A stretch of DNA of 64,000 bases. Source: DATKAS01 sp963733765. GTDB lineage: Bacteria; Actinomycetota; Acidimicrobiia; Acidimicrobiales; DATKAS01. The notes beneath the pieces were generated by a model, which was given only the letters and a program-made list of their open reading frames with translations, had not been told where the DNA came from and did not search any database. Both the position numbers and the translations under genes were made by a program. Positions 51,227-60,670 of this stretch are shown piece by piece (position 1 is the first letter of the stretch; each line of letters begins with the position of its first letter). The stretch is taken from NCBI GenBank assembly GCA_963733765.1, contig CAVTEI010000003.1, positions 1,612,001 to 1,676,000 on the forward strand, given 5' to 3'.

Positions 51227-52534
51227 CACGGTGCCGAACCGCTCGGACCGCAGGCCTTCGAGTCGGGTCGCCGGCGTGTTCGTCCAGCGGACGATGAGAT
51301 CGGGCAGCTGGTCAGCGCGGGCTCCCGCACCGAACAGGTCGGCGACGCGATCGACGGACTGCACCGCGGGCGAACCGTCGAGCTCGCGGAAGGTGTGGAT
51401 GCCAGCCGTGATCTCGTCCATCAGCGCCTTTGCATCCTCGGGAGCGACGATGCCGTCGCGCTCTCGGCCTTGAAGGTTCAGCCGGATGTACCCCTGGTTC
51501 TCCGCGGGGTGTGCGAACGCGCGGGTGGCGCTCCAATCGACGCCGCGGAGCTCGAGTCGGGCGGTGAGGTCGAGCGCGGCGCGTTCGGGGAGCGCAGCCG
51601 CGACCCTGGCCCGCAAGCCACTCGGCACCGCCGCGCGCAGCCACCAGACCGATGACGTCGCCGCCGGCGTCTTGGCCGGATTGAGGATCGCGTCGAGCAT
51701 CTCGGGCAAGAGGTCGGCGCGGCTGGTGTTCACGTCCATGCCCACTGGCGACACGACCAGCACATCGGCGTCGGTGGGGAGCGCTCTCACGATGCGTCCG
51801 AGCGCCGTGTCGACCGCCTCGTAGACATCCTCCAACGTGCTCGCGAGCGCGCGCTCGGCGTCGCGGTCGAGCTCAGCGGGATCGAGCTGCGAGAGGTCCC
51901 AGAACTGGTGACCCGCCACGTGCGCAGCGCAAAACGTCAGCCAGGCGAGATCGAACGGCCGCTCGCCGAGGAGCAGCGTCGCCGCGTCGGCGACCCGCGC
52001 GGGCGCGCCGAGCAGCCGGCGCCGAAGCCCGAGCATCTCGCGGACGCTGTGCCGGCCGAACACCTCGTCGACGGGCAGGGGCGCGCCGAAGAGCCGCTCG
52101 AGCCGCCGATGCGCGTGTGTCGGCTCGGACCACTTGCGCAGCACCACGCGGTCGTGGAGCTGCCAGCCGCAGACCAGGGTGCCGGGAGGGGGCTCGGTGG
52201 GCGGACGGCTCTCGTACGGGTCGATCGCCAGGGTGCGGCGGCCCTCGCGTCCGAGGCGCTCCCACACGGGGGCGGGCGCTGCGAACGCGTCCATGTAGTG
52301 CACTCGCTGATCGGCCGCCGACCACTGGAACGGATAGAAGAGGCCGTGGTCGCCGAGCTCCACGCCGCTGTACAAGGTGTGCTGCGCGCCGGCGGCGAAT
52401 TGGGTGGCGGGGGCGTCGAGGTCGTGCCACACGCCCCGTTCGCGCAGCGCGGCCAGCGAGGGGAGTCGGCCTTCGGCCAGCATCAGCCGAAGAAGGTTCG
52501 CGCTCGCCGCGTCGAACTGGAGGATCGCGAGCAC
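50855..52534 (-). CDS. Type I phosphodiesterase / nucleotide pyrophosphatase-like protein
   Basis: A 559-aa alkaline-phosphatase-superfamily protein. AILQFDAASANLLRLMLAEGRLP and ALRERGVWHDLDAPATQ open the family fold; FAAGAQHTLYSGVELGDHGLFYPFQW and VLVVSPVGMDV are typical. There is no signal peptide. The C-terminus after MTGEPLLARS (about 51020) departs from the family and lies over the convergent glycosyltransferase gene. It forms a minus-strand operon with the Gfo/Idh and GT2 genes, hinting at handling of a phospho-linked sugar or lipid. Confidence 0.82.
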   Translation of the reverse strand: MLAILQFDAASANLLRLMLAEGRLPSLAALRERGVWHDLDAPATQFAAGAQHTLYSGVELGDHGLFYPFQWSAADQRVHYMDAFAAPAPVWERLGREGRRTLAIDPYESRPPTEPPPGTLVCGWQLHDRVVLRKWSEPTHAHRRLERLFGAPLPVDEVFGRHSVREMLGLRRRLLGAPARVADAATLLLGERPFDLAWLTFCAAHVAGHQFWDLSQLDPAELDRDAERALASTLEDVYEAVDTALGRIVRALPTDADVLVVSPVGMDVNTSRADLLPEMLDAILNPAKTPAATSSVWWLRAAVPSGLRARVAAALPERAALDLTARLELRGVDWSATRAFAHPAENQGYIRLNLQGRERDGIVAPEDAKALMDEITAGIHTFRELDGSPAVQSVDRVADLFGAGARADQLPDLIVRWTNTPATRLEGLRSERFGTVSRRGVGSGRSGNHTEGDAWALVIPGSSRPVETSRPPRLEDIAATVAALGGLDVGHMTGEPLLARSTRPASLEHFVRDPGERRELGEDDERPNRRSLRETLREQRRIEAQRLQPLTRRSRPVPS

Positions 52535-52537
52535 GGC

Positions 52538-53503
52538 TCAGCGCGACCTCTCCGGCGCGGTGAGCGTGACGCTTCGTCGGGTCGCGGCACTGGCCCGTGC
52601 GGCGTCGATGACTCGCATGACCGTCGCGCCCTCGGCCGCGGTGGCGAGCTCGGTCGCCGCTCCGGTGGTGACCGCGGCGGCGAACGCATCGAGCTGGCGG
52701 GCGAGTGAGGTCACGAGGGTGCTCGGGCGCCGTCGCGGATCGACGCGCGCTCGCACCGCGTCGACGAGCCCACCGAGCCGATGCGAGCCGACCCGACGTC
52801 CTGACAAGTCCCAGACCTCGAGGTGCTCAGAGTGCACCTTGTCGGTGGCCGCGCTCACCACGGCATGTCCCCGCTCGAGCCGAAGCTCGACGGTGGCGTG
52901 CTCCGGCCCGAGGTCCGCCCGAACGACTTCGACCACGTCGCTGCCGGTGATCCACGTCGCCCAGTCGACGAGATGGGGCCCGAGATCGAGCAGGGCGTCG
53001 TCACGCACATCGTGTGCTCGCCAGCTCCGGCGCCGATAGCTGATGCCGATCCCGACCTCGAGCTCGCCGGTCGGCGGCACGGCGTGGCGTAGGCGCGCTG
53101 CATCGGGATCGAACCGACGGTTGAAGCCGACCCAGGGCGTGGGGGACAGCGCGACGAGCTCGGCGGCGGCGTCGGCGTCGAGCGCGGGTGGCTTCTCGAC
53201 GAGCACGGCAAGCCCGGCGGCGGCGGCACGTCTGGCATCGGCGACGTGTGCGCGTGCGGGTGTCGCGAGAACGACGGCGTCGAGGTGGGCGTCGTCGATC
53301 ATACGTTGGGCGTCCGGGAACGTCGCGATTCGGTCGATGCCGTGTCGAGCGGCCTTGGCCGCGAGTTGGGAGCGACGGGTCGCGTCGGGATCGGCGGCGG
53401 CGACGAGGTGCACTCGCCGACTCAGCGTCACCGCCGGGAGGTAGCCCACCTCGGCGAGCCGTCCGCATCCGACGAGGCCGAGGGCGAGCGGGCGATCGGT
53501 CAC
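52538..53503 (-). CDS. Gfo/Idh/MocA-family oxidoreductase
   Basis: A 321-aa NAD(P)-dependent sugar dehydrogenase type. The Rossmann motif GLVGCGRLAEVGYLPAV is at the N-terminus, and VEKPPALDADAAAELV carries the catalytic-lysine EKP motif. The C-terminal substrate domain is short. It lies between a GT2 and a phosphodiesterase gene, with GTGA coupling at its start, which suggests modification of a nucleotide sugar. Confidence 0.9.
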   Translation of the reverse strand: MTDRPLALGLVGCGRLAEVGYLPAVTLSRRVHLVAAADPDATRRSQLAAKAARHGIDRIATFPDAQRMIDDAHLDAVVLATPARAHVADARRAAAAGLAVLVEKPPALDADAAAELVALSPTPWVGFNRRFDPDAARLRHAVPPTGELEVGIGISYRRRSWRAHDVRDDALLDLGPHLVDWATWITGSDVVEVVRADLGPEHATVELRLERGHAVVSAATDKVHSEHLEVWDLSGRRVGSHRLGGLVDAVRARVDPRRRPSTLVTSLARQLDAFAAAVTTGAATELATAAEGATVMRVIDAARASAATRRSVTLTAPERSR

Positions 53504-54477
53504 GCGGCGGGCTTCTCAGCGGTGCCGAGCGGCACGATCGACGGTGTCGCGGTCATCGACATCGCACTCCGGTGGGACCGCGCCAGCAGCGCGACCGCCA
53601 GACCGACGGGCACGGCCGCGATCGACACCAGGTGATGCAGTCCGTGAAGCGCGACGCCTGCGATCGCGCGGGGCGGCCCGAGCCGCACCGCGAGGAGCAG
53701 ATAGAACCGCCGGTTGAGCCAGACGAGTGCGCTCACCGCGGCGACCAGCAGCGCCGGCCACCACATCAGCAGAGCGCCCAGTGACGCAGCCGTCGCGACC
53801 GCGCTGACGCGATGACGCCAGCCGCAGTTCAACGACCGGGAGACCTGCCGTCGTCGAGCCTGCATCGCAACCCAGGGGATGCCCCGCCGCAGGAAGTCCG
53901 TGGTGACCATGGATCCGAGGGTCCACACCTTCAGGTGCGTGCCTTGGATCGTCGGGTCGAGCGTGATGCGACCGCCACGCGCGTGGAGACGCTGACCGAG
54001 GTCGATGTCTTCGACGGAGGGATTGGGGTAGCGAAGTTCGTCGAACCCACCGACGGCGGCGAAGCTCGTTCGGCGCACGGCGCCGAGGCCGGTCCAGAAC
54101 GTGTCGGCCGGTCCTGCGCCCGATGCGTGGACGTGATGGTGGAGCAGGTTGCGGAACGCGGACACGGTGCCGTCGTCGTCGGGAGTGTCGTCGTACGCCC
54201 CGAACACCGCGGTCAGCCTCGGGTCGCGATCGAACGTGGCCCGGACGCGTGTGAACGCGTCGGGGTGGACCTCGACGTCGGCATCCACGAAGACGAGGAC
54301 GTCTCCGGTGGCGCGTGCGGCGCCGAGGTTGCGCGCCGCCGATGCGGAGAGTGTGGTCGGTGCGTCGATCACGATGACCTCGTCCGGAGGCTGATCCGAA
54401 GCGGCAATCGCGGCACGGCATCGGGGCAATGTCGGTGGCTCGTCCGTCGCAGGCACCACCACCGAGAGCCGGATCAC
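53500..54477 (-). CDS. GT2-family glycosyltransferase with C-terminal membrane segments
   Basis: A 325-aa enzyme. RLSVVVPATDEPPTLPRC, ASAARNLGAARATGDVLVFVDADV (DxD) and the PSVEDIDLGQRLHARGG block define GT2. The C-terminal ~90 residues hold two or three helices (LLMWWPALLVAAVSALVWL, AAVPVGLAVALLA), so it is probably membrane-bound. GTG 54477 is the natural start. It leads the three-gene operon with Gfo/Idh and phosphodiesterase. Confidence 0.9.
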   Translation of the reverse strand: MIRLSVVVPATDEPPTLPRCRAAIAASDQPPDEVIVIDAPTTLSASAARNLGAARATGDVLVFVDADVEVHPDAFTRVRATFDRDPRLTAVFGAYDDTPDDDGTVSAFRNLLHHHVHASGAGPADTFWTGLGAVRRTSFAAVGGFDELRYPNPSVEDIDLGQRLHARGGRITLDPTIQGTHLKVWTLGSMVTTDFLRRGIPWVAMQARRRQVSRSLNCGWRHRVSAVATAASLGALLMWWPALLVAAVSALVWLNRRFYLLLAVRLGPPRAIAGVALHGLHHLVSIAAVPVGLAVALLARSHRSAMSMTATPSIVPLGTAEKPAA

Positions 54478-54523
54478 ACGCGGGACTGTAGTCAGCGCGC
54501 CTTTCAGCGGCCAGTAAGCGCCC

Positions 54524-55585
54524 TTATCCCGATATGGGCAGCACGCTGACCACGCCCTCGACGGTGACGGCAACCTCGTCGCCGGGCTCCCAGCGCGACG
54601 ACCCGAGTGTCCGGCTGCGCAGCTGCAGCCCGCTCGGCAGCGCGAGCTCCACGAGCACGTCGTGGCCGTAGAACGACCGGCTGAGCACCCGCGCCCGCAC
54701 GTCGCCGTTGTGCCCGTTGATCTGACTGTGCCCGTTCACCGCACGGAGCCGGACCGCCTCCGGCCGCACGACGACGTCGACCTCGCCGGTGAGCGAGTGA
54801 TCCGCGGGGAAGCGGCCGAGCTCGCAGTCGACCACGCCGTCCGTTGCGCGGCCTGGGACGATGTCGGCGGCGCCCAAGAACTCCGCGACCCACCGGCTCG
54901 CCGGGCGGCTGTACACCTCTTCAGGCGGTCCCGCCTGCTCCACCCGACCCTCACGCATCACGGTGACTGAGTCGGCGACGGAGAGCGCTTCTTCCTGGTC
55001 GTGGGTGACGAGCAGCGCACTCGCGCCGGCTTTCCGCAGGATCGCCATGATCTCGTCGCGAAGCGCGACACGAAGGCCGGCGTCAAGCGACGCGAACGGC
55101 TCGTCGAGCAGGACGACCTCGGGCTCGGGTGCCAGGGCGCGGGCGAGGGCCACTCGCTGACGCTCGCCACCGGAGAGCTCGTGGGGATACGACCACGCGC
55201 GGTCCGCGAGCCCGACGAGCGCGAGGCACTCCTCGACTCGGCCCGGCGCCGGGTTCCCGAAGCCGACGTTCTTGCCCACGGTGAGGTGGGGGAACAGCGC
55301 CCCCTCCTGGAAGACCATGCCCACCCGGCGGCGCTCGGGGTCGACCCATGCGCCGTCTCCCACGACGCGCCGGCCCCCGATGTCGACCGTGCCCGAATCG
55401 GGCACCTCGAATCCCGCCACGACCCTGAGCACGGTGGTCTTTCCCGACCCGCTGGGTCCGAGCAAGGCGACGACTTCGCCCTCGACGAGGGACACGGACG
55501 CCCCCGCGACCGCCCGGGTCTCCCCGAACGACTTGTCGATGCCGGTTGCCTCGATTGCCAACCGATCCGTCACCTGGGCAAGCAT
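54524..55585 (-). CDS. fbpC: Fe(III)/spermidine-type ABC transporter ATP-binding protein
   Basis: A 353-aa ATPase of the FbpC/PotA group. Walker A GPSGSGKT (43-50), signature LSGGERQR (137-144), Walker B VVLLDEP (157-163) and the H-loop VTHDQEE are intact; a TOBE domain fills the C-terminal 110 residues. It is divergent from the binding protein and permease genes, with a shared 99-bp control region. The iron role rests on the binding protein. Confidence 0.9.
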   Translation of the reverse strand: MLAQVTDRLAIEATGIDKSFGETRAVAGASVSLVEGEVVALLGPSGSGKTTVLRVVAGFEVPDSGTVDIGGRRVVGDGAWVDPERRRVGMVFQEGALFPHLTVGKNVGFGNPAPGRVEECLALVGLADRAWSYPHELSGGERQRVALARALAPEPEVVLLDEPFASLDAGLRVALRDEIMAILRKAGASALLVTHDQEEALSVADSVTVMREGRVEQAGPPEEVYSRPASRWVAEFLGAADIVPGRATDGVVDCELGRFPADHSLTGEVDVVVRPEAVRLRAVNGHSQINGHNGDVRARVLSRSFYGHDVLVELALPSGLQLRSRTLGSSRWEPGDEVAVTVEGVVSVLPISG

Positions 55586-55631
55586 ATGACGCTGGCTTGT
55601 CAGTCGAGTGTCGGCATGCTGGACTAAACGA

Positions 55632-55647
55632 GTTCAGGTGACCTAAC
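55632..55647. promoter_or_regulatory. Candidate iron-regulator operator between fbpC and fbpA
   Basis: GTTCAGGTGACCTAAC is a partial palindrome that resembles half of a DtxR/IdeR box. It lies in the shared divergent region of an iron-type transporter. The match is imperfect. Confidence 0.3.
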
Positions 55648-55684
55648 ACGGTCACGCCGCCAGCACGAATGCCCCGCCCTCCCC

Positions 55685-56728
55685 ATGGTCCTTCGATTCG
55701 TTCAGAAGCTCACCCGCCGGCCCTGGCTCGTCGCGCTGGGCGTGGTGGTGCTCGTCGTGACGATGGGCGCGGCGTCCGTTTTCGCGTTCGGGACCAGCGG
55801 CGACACCCTCGTCGTCTACAACGGCCGGTCCCACTACGGGGACGAGCAGGTCTTTGCCGACTTCGAGAAAGCGACCGGCATCGACGTCCAGCTGCGCGGC
55901 GGGACCGCTCCCGAGCTCTACGAACGTCTGCGTAGCGAGGGCGAGGACACGCCCGCCGACGTGCTCATCACCACCGACCTCGCGAACCTGTGGCGGGCCA
56001 AGGAGTCGGGATTGCTCCAGCCGGTCTCGACGCCCACGCTCGAGGCGCAAGTTCCGGCCGAGCTTCGCGACTCCGACGAGGAATGGTGGGCGCTCAGCAC
56101 GCGCCTGCGCATCCCCGTCGTCTCGACCGAACGCGTTCCCGCTGGCGCGGTCACGAGCTACGCCGACCTCGGAGACCCGACCTACCACGGCCGCACCTGC
56201 CTGCGGACGTCGAACAGCGAGTACAACCAATCCCTCGTCGCCGACATGATCGCCAAGCGGGGGCGCGAGGCCACCGAAGCTCTGCTGCGTTCGTGGATGG
56301 ACAACGATCCGACGATCGTCAACTCGGACGGTGAGCTGCTCGCGGTGATCGCCGCCGGCGACTGCGATCTCGGTCTCAGCAACCATTACTACTTGGGTCG
56401 GGCACTCGCCGAGGATCCCGACTTCCCCGTCGCCCCCGCGTGGCCCGATCAGGACGGCGCTGGCGCACATGCCAACGTGTCGGGAGCAGGCGTCGTTCGG
56501 TGGTCGGACTCCAAGGAGGACGCGATCCGCCTCATCGAGTACCTGACCTCACCGCCCGGGCAGGAGCAGATCGTCAAGCAGAGCGAATTCGCCGCGAACC
56601 CGAACGTGTTGCCGCCGGAGCACATCCGGGACTGGGCGGACGTCAAGACCGATCCCATCGACGTCGAGAAGGCCGGTCCGCTGCTTGCCGACGCGATCGC
56701 GCTCATGCTCGAGGTCGGTTGGAATTGA
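55685..56728 (+). CDS. fbpA: Fe(III) ABC transporter substrate-binding protein
   Basis: A 347-aa periplasmic-type binding protein with an N-terminal hydrophobic helix (residues 14-36) that may remain as an anchor. LVVYNGRSHYGDEQVFADFEKATGI opens the mature fold. The adjacent tyrosines Tyr235-Tyr236 (LSNHYYLGR) match the iron-binding pair of FbpA proteins, and VSGAGVVRWSDSKEDAIRLIEYL is also typical. Its TGA overlaps a TTG that starts the permease. Confidence 0.9.
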   Translation: MVLRFVQKLTRRPWLVALGVVVLVVTMGAASVFAFGTSGDTLVVYNGRSHYGDEQVFADFEKATGIDVQLRGGTAPELYERLRSEGEDTPADVLITTDLANLWRAKESGLLQPVSTPTLEAQVPAELRDSDEEWWALSTRLRIPVVSTERVPAGAVTSYADLGDPTYHGRTCLRTSNSEYNQSLVADMIAKRGREATEALLRSWMDNDPTIVNSDGELLAVIAAGDCDLGLSNHYYLGRALAEDPDFPVAPAWPDQDGAGAHANVSGAGVVRWSDSKEDAIRLIEYLTSPPGQEQIVKQSEFAANPNVLPPEHIRDWADVKTDPIDVEKAGPLLADAIALMLEVGWN

Positions 56729-58401
56729 CGGCCGCGACCGCCGACCTCGCTCCTGAGACGAAGTCGGCGCGCCGGCGCCGACTGCCGGGATGGGCGGTCG
56801 TCGGGGTGCTGATCGCCGTCGTCGTCGCGGGGCCGCTGCTCGCCCTCCCGGCGAGCTTCATCGGCGAAGGCGAGGCGTTCTCACAGATCGCCCGGACACT
56901 GCTGCCGCGCGCACTCCAGAACAGCCTCCTCCTCGCGATCGGAGTAGGCGGGGGCACGTTGATCGTGGGCGGCGGGCTCGCGTTCCTCGTGTCGTTCTTC
57001 GACTTCCCCGGCCGGCGATGGCTCGAGTGGGCCCTCGTGCTCCCGATGGCGATCCCGGCGTACGTGCTCGTGTTCGTGTTGCTCGGCCAGTACGGGCTCG
57101 CGAGCCCGCTGCAGACGAACATCCTCGGGGACGGGTTGCAGCTGCCGTGGCTGCGCAGCCTGCCCGGGGCGATCCTCGTGCTGACCGGGGTCCTGTACCC
57201 CTACGTGTACATCCTCGGCCGGAGCGCGTTCCTCGGACAGTCCCGCCAGACGCTCGAAGTCGCGCGCAGCCTCGGTCGCAGCTACCCGCGCGCTGTGTGG
57301 GAGGTGGCTATCCCCGCGGCTCGTCCGGCGTTGGCCGCGGGCGTGGCGCTCACGATCATGGAAGCGCTCGCGGACTTCGGCGCGGTCAACCTGCTCGGCG
57401 TGCAGGCGCTCACGAGCGCGATCTACCGCGTGTGGTACGGCGCCTTCGATCGGGACGCCGCGCTCCAGCTGGCGACCGTGCTCTTGGGCCTTGCGCTCGT
57501 GATGCTCGCGATCGAGCGCTTGCTGCGGGGTCGGGCGCGCTATCACCAGGCGCTGAGCCGGGGCGATGCGGTGATCCCCGTGCGGCTGCGGGGGTGGAAG
57601 CGCTGGCTCGCGCTTGCCCCGGGCTGCGTGCTCCTCGCCGTGGTGTTCGTGCTCCCCGTCGCCCAGCTCGTGGCGTGGTCGGTGGAGACGATCGTCGACG
57701 ACAACGTGTTCCCCGGCCTGGTCGACGCCGCCGTCACCACGCTCATGCTCGCGCTGGTCACCGCGTTCATCGCGACAGTCGTCGCGGTCATCGTGGCCTA
57801 CGGCCAGCGATCGCAGCCGTCGCGCGTTGGAGGGATGTCAGCGAGGGTGTCCACAATCGGCTACGCGGTGCCCGGGACCGTGGTCGCCGTGTGCGTCTAC
57901 CTGCCCCTTGTGTGGATCGACCGCAAGCTCATCGACGCCGCCGACTCGGCGTTCAACACCACGATCGGCCTGCTCTTCACTGGGTCCGTGATCGGACTCG
58001 TGATCGCCTATCTCGTCCGGTTCCACGCGCTCGCGTACTTCTCGACCGACGCGCGCATGGGTCGCATCGATCCCCACCTCGACGACGCGGCGCGATCGCT
58101 CGGGGCTGACCGCACGCGGGTGCTCGCCGATGTGCACTTGCCCTTGCTGTGGCCGGCGATCCTCACCGGCGCGCTTCTGGTCTTCGTCGAGGTGATGAAG
58201 GAGCTCCCCGCGACGGCGCTGCTCCGGCCGCTCGGCGCTGACACCCTCTCGATCACCGTGTGGGAGGCAACGAAGGACTCGCGGTTCGAGACGGCGGCGC
58301 TGCCGGCGCTGCTGATCGTCGCCCTCGGGCTGCTCCCGGTGATCCTGCTCGTGCGTCTGGTGCGGACCAACGGGTGGACCTCCGCGGCCGAGCGGGTGTG
58401 A
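56725..58401 (+). CDS. fbpB: Fe(III) ABC transporter permease (fused two-half type)
   Basis: A ~558-aa permease with about 12 helices made of two homologous halves. Each has an EAA-type loop: EVARSLGRSYPRAVWEVAIPAARPA in the first and DDAARSLGADRTRVLADVHLPLLWPA in the second, which contact the ATPase. The start is likely TTG 56725, overlapping the fbpA stop (TTGA); no ATG or GTG fits before the first helix. With fbpA and fbpC it forms a complete importer. Confidence 0.88.
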   Translation: MTAATADLAPETKSARRRRLPGWAVVGVLIAVVVAGPLLALPASFIGEGEAFSQIARTLLPRALQNSLLLAIGVGGGTLIVGGGLAFLVSFFDFPGRRWLEWALVLPMAIPAYVLVFVLLGQYGLASPLQTNILGDGLQLPWLRSLPGAILVLTGVLYPYVYILGRSAFLGQSRQTLEVARSLGRSYPRAVWEVAIPAARPALAAGVALTIMEALADFGAVNLLGVQALTSAIYRVWYGAFDRDAALQLATVLLGLALVMLAIERLLRGRARYHQALSRGDAVIPVRLRGWKRWLALAPGCVLLAVVFVLPVAQLVAWSVETIVDDNVFPGLVDAAVTTLMLALVTAFIATVVAVIVAYGQRSQPSRVGGMSARVSTIGYAVPGTVVAVCVYLPLVWIDRKLIDAADSAFNTTIGLLFTGSVIGLVIAYLVRFHALAYFSTDARMGRIDPHLDDAARSLGADRTRVLADVHLPLLWPAILTGALLVFVEVMKELPATALLRPLGADTLSITVWEATKDSRFETAALPALLIVALGLLPVILLVRLVRTNGWTSAAERV

Positions 58402-58405
58402 GGTG

Positions 58406-59803
58406 ATGACCGCCGCGGTGTCGGCACCCGCCGAGGCGCGCCGGTCATCACGATGGACGCCTCTCACCGTCGTCGGCGCATGCGTGGGGCTCTCCGTCCT
58501 CTCACTGCTGCTCCCCGTCGCGATGGGCTTCGACCCGTGGACCTGGATCGTGTGGGGTCGCGAAGTGAGTCGGCTCGATCTCGACACGACGGGTGGGGCG
58601 TCGTGGAAGCCCCTGCCTGTCGTCGTCACCACCGTGCTCGCGCCGTTCGGGGAGGCGGCCCCGCTGCTCTGGGCGGTGATCGCCCGCACCGCCGGCCTGC
58701 TGCTCCTCGTGGGGGTGTTCCGGCTCGCACGCCGCTTCGCGGGTGTCGCGGCCGGCGTGATCGCGACGGGGCTCGTGGTGCTCACGCCGGATCCCGATCC
58801 CCGCTTCGTTCGCATCCTCCTCGAAGCGCACGGCGCGCCGATCGAAGCGGCGCTCGCGATCTGGGCGATCGACCGGCACCTCGAGGGACAGCGCGCGACA
58901 GCGTTGCTGCTCGGCAGCGGTCTCGCGCTGATGCGGCCGGAGGCGTGGCCGTTTCTGGGCCTGTACGTGTTGTGGCTGTGGTGGCGCGAGCCGAGACTGC
59001 GAACCGCATCGGTGGTCGCCGTCGCACTCGTTCCCGTGCTCTGGTTCGGGGGCGACTGGTGGGGGTCGGGCGACCCCTGGCACGGCGCCGAGGCGGCGCA
59101 GGTCGGCGCCGGGAGCGCGATAGACCGCTTCGAGGATGCGCTCACCCGGGTGTTCGAGGTCGTCGTGCTGCCCGCGTGGATCTTCGCGGGCGCCGCGCTC
59201 GTCAGTGCGGCGCGCCGGCGTGAGCGCACGCTGCTCATGCTCGGCATCGGAACCTTTGTGTGGTGCGGGCTCGTCGTCGTGATGGCCGTCGCGTTCCAAT
59301 ACGCCGCACTCAGCCGTTTCCTTCTTCCCGCAGGTGCCCTCGTGTGCGTGCTCGCCGGCGTCGGCGTCGTGCGCACGTTCGCGGCCGTCCCGCGCGGTGG
59401 TGGACGGATTGCTGTTGCCGTCGTGGCCCTCGTGCTCGCTGTCCCGATGATCGCTGCGCGCGCGGTCGGGATCGAAGATGTCGTCGACCAGGTGCGCAAC
59501 CGCGGAGAGCTCGCGGTCGATCTCGAAGGCGCAATCGCCGATGCCGGTGGCGTCGACGCGGTGCTCGCGTGCGGCACGGTCGCGATCGACGGCGCGAGCC
59601 TGTTGCGGCCCCACCTCGCCTGGGAGCTCGACGTACCGATCAACCGAGTTCTGGTCACGGCGGTTCCGCAGACCGGACCGGCGAAGGTGTTCGCGATTGC
59701 CGGTGGCGCGGACGATCGGGCCATGCGTGCCGTGGGGTCGGGGGCTCGGTTCGTCGTGCGGTCCGGAACATGGTCGATCTATGAGATCGGGTGTCCCGGC
59801 TAG
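58406..59803 (+). CDS. Multi-pass membrane protein, GT-C-like
   Basis: A 465-aa protein with about ten hydrophobic helices, an extracytoplasmic loop near residues 35-70 (FDPWTWIVWGREVSRLDLDT) and a soluble C-terminal ~100 residues. The Asp-containing first loop resembles GT-C glycosyltransferases or mannosyltransferases, but no defining motif is certain. It starts 4 bp after fbpB (ATG 58406, or GTG 58403), yet its role probably belongs with the glycan genes. Confidence 0.72.
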   Translation: MTAAVSAPAEARRSSRWTPLTVVGACVGLSVLSLLLPVAMGFDPWTWIVWGREVSRLDLDTTGGASWKPLPVVVTTVLAPFGEAAPLLWAVIARTAGLLLLVGVFRLARRFAGVAAGVIATGLVVLTPDPDPRFVRILLEAHGAPIEAALAIWAIDRHLEGQRATALLLGSGLALMRPEAWPFLGLYVLWLWWREPRLRTASVVAVALVPVLWFGGDWWGSGDPWHGAEAAQVGAGSAIDRFEDALTRVFEVVVLPAWIFAGAALVSAARRRERTLLMLGIGTFVWCGLVVVMAVAFQYAALSRFLLPAGALVCVLAGVGVVRTFAAVPRGGGRIAVAVVALVLAVPMIAARAVGIEDVVDQVRNRGELAVDLEGAIADAGGVDAVLACGTVAIDGASLLRPHLAWELDVPINRVLVTAVPQTGPAKVFAIAGGADDRAMRAVGSGARFVVRSGTWSIYEIGCPG

Positions 59804-59806
59804 ACA
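59801..59806 (+). promoter_or_regulatory. -10 box for the thioesterase gene
   Basis: TAGACA lies 8 nt before ATG 59815 and overlaps the stop codon of the preceding gene. Confidence 0.35.
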
Positions 59807-59814
59807 CTGGCGCG

Positions 59815-60636
59815 ATGGACGCCCGTACCTTCCTCGGCTTGCAGCCGAGTCACAACCCCTATCGCTGGCAGCTCCCGGTCTCGCCGGGAATCTCGACCGG
59901 CTCGGGCTTCCTGTTCGGCGGATCGGGTCTCGGCGCGGCGATCGAGGCGATGGAGGGCACGACGGGCCGGCCCGTGGTGTGGGCGACCGCGCAGTACCTG
60001 TCGTACGCGCGGCCCGGCACGGTGATGGACATCGATGTCACCGTCGCCGTCGAGGGCCACCAGATCACACAGGCCCGCGCCGTGGGCCATGTCGGCAATG
60101 TCGAGATCCTGACGGTGAACGCCGCGTTGGGCGTCCGGCCACTCGAGGCTGCCGGCCAGTGGGCCGTCATGCCCGACGATGTTCCTCCGCCCGAGGATTG
60201 TGGCCCGCGCCCGTTTCGCTTCCTGGTCGAGGAGTCGATCAACACCCGGCTCGACCTGCGCATGGCGAAGGCCCGCGACTTCTCGGAGCTCGACGGCACG
60301 CAGGGCGACGGCCGCACGGTGATGTGGGCCCGGATGCCCGAAGTGCTCGACATGTCGGGCGCGGCGCTCGCGATCCTCGGCGACTACGTGCCGATGGGAG
60401 TCGGGCAGGCGCTCGGGCTGCTCGCGGGCGGCAACAGCCTCGACAACACGCTCCGAGTCGCCCGACTCGTCCCGACCGACTGGGTGTTGCTCGACATCCG
60501 GGTGCACGCGGTGGCGAACGGCTTCGGGCACGGCCTCGTGCACCTGTGGGCGCAGGACGGCACCCTGCTCGGCACGGCCAGTCAGTCGTGCATCCTGCGC
60601 TTCTGGAAGGACCGCGAGCCGCCGCCCACGTCATGA
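59815..60636 (+). CDS. Acyl-CoA thioesterase, TesB-like double hotdog
   Basis: A 273-aa hydrolase of acyl-CoA. Two hotdog modules are visible: the first around GFLFGGSGLGAAIEAMEGTTGRP and the second around DNTLRVARLVPTDWVLLDIRVHAVANGFGHG, shown by their cores. LWAQDGTLLGTASQSCILR closes the TesB signature. It precedes an F420-type oxidoreductase by 34 bp and may belong to a lipid or steroid breakdown pathway. Confidence 0.85.
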   Translation: MDARTFLGLQPSHNPYRWQLPVSPGISTGSGFLFGGSGLGAAIEAMEGTTGRPVVWATAQYLSYARPGTVMDIDVTVAVEGHQITQARAVGHVGNVEILTVNAALGVRPLEAAGQWAVMPDDVPPPEDCGPRPFRFLVEESINTRLDLRMAKARDFSELDGTQGDGRTVMWARMPEVLDMSGAALAILGDYVPMGVGQALGLLAGGNSLDNTLRVARLVPTDWVLLDIRVHAVANGFGHGLVHLWAQDGTLLGTASQSCILRFWKDREPPPTS

Positions 60637-60656
60637 CACCCCGCCGGTACAGCGCC

Positions 60657-60662
60657 TAGCGT
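60657..60662 (+). promoter_or_regulatory. -10 box for the second LLM-class oxidoreductase
   Basis: TAGCGT lies 8 nt before ATG 60671. Confidence 0.5.
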
Positions 60663-60670
60663 CCCGCGCC

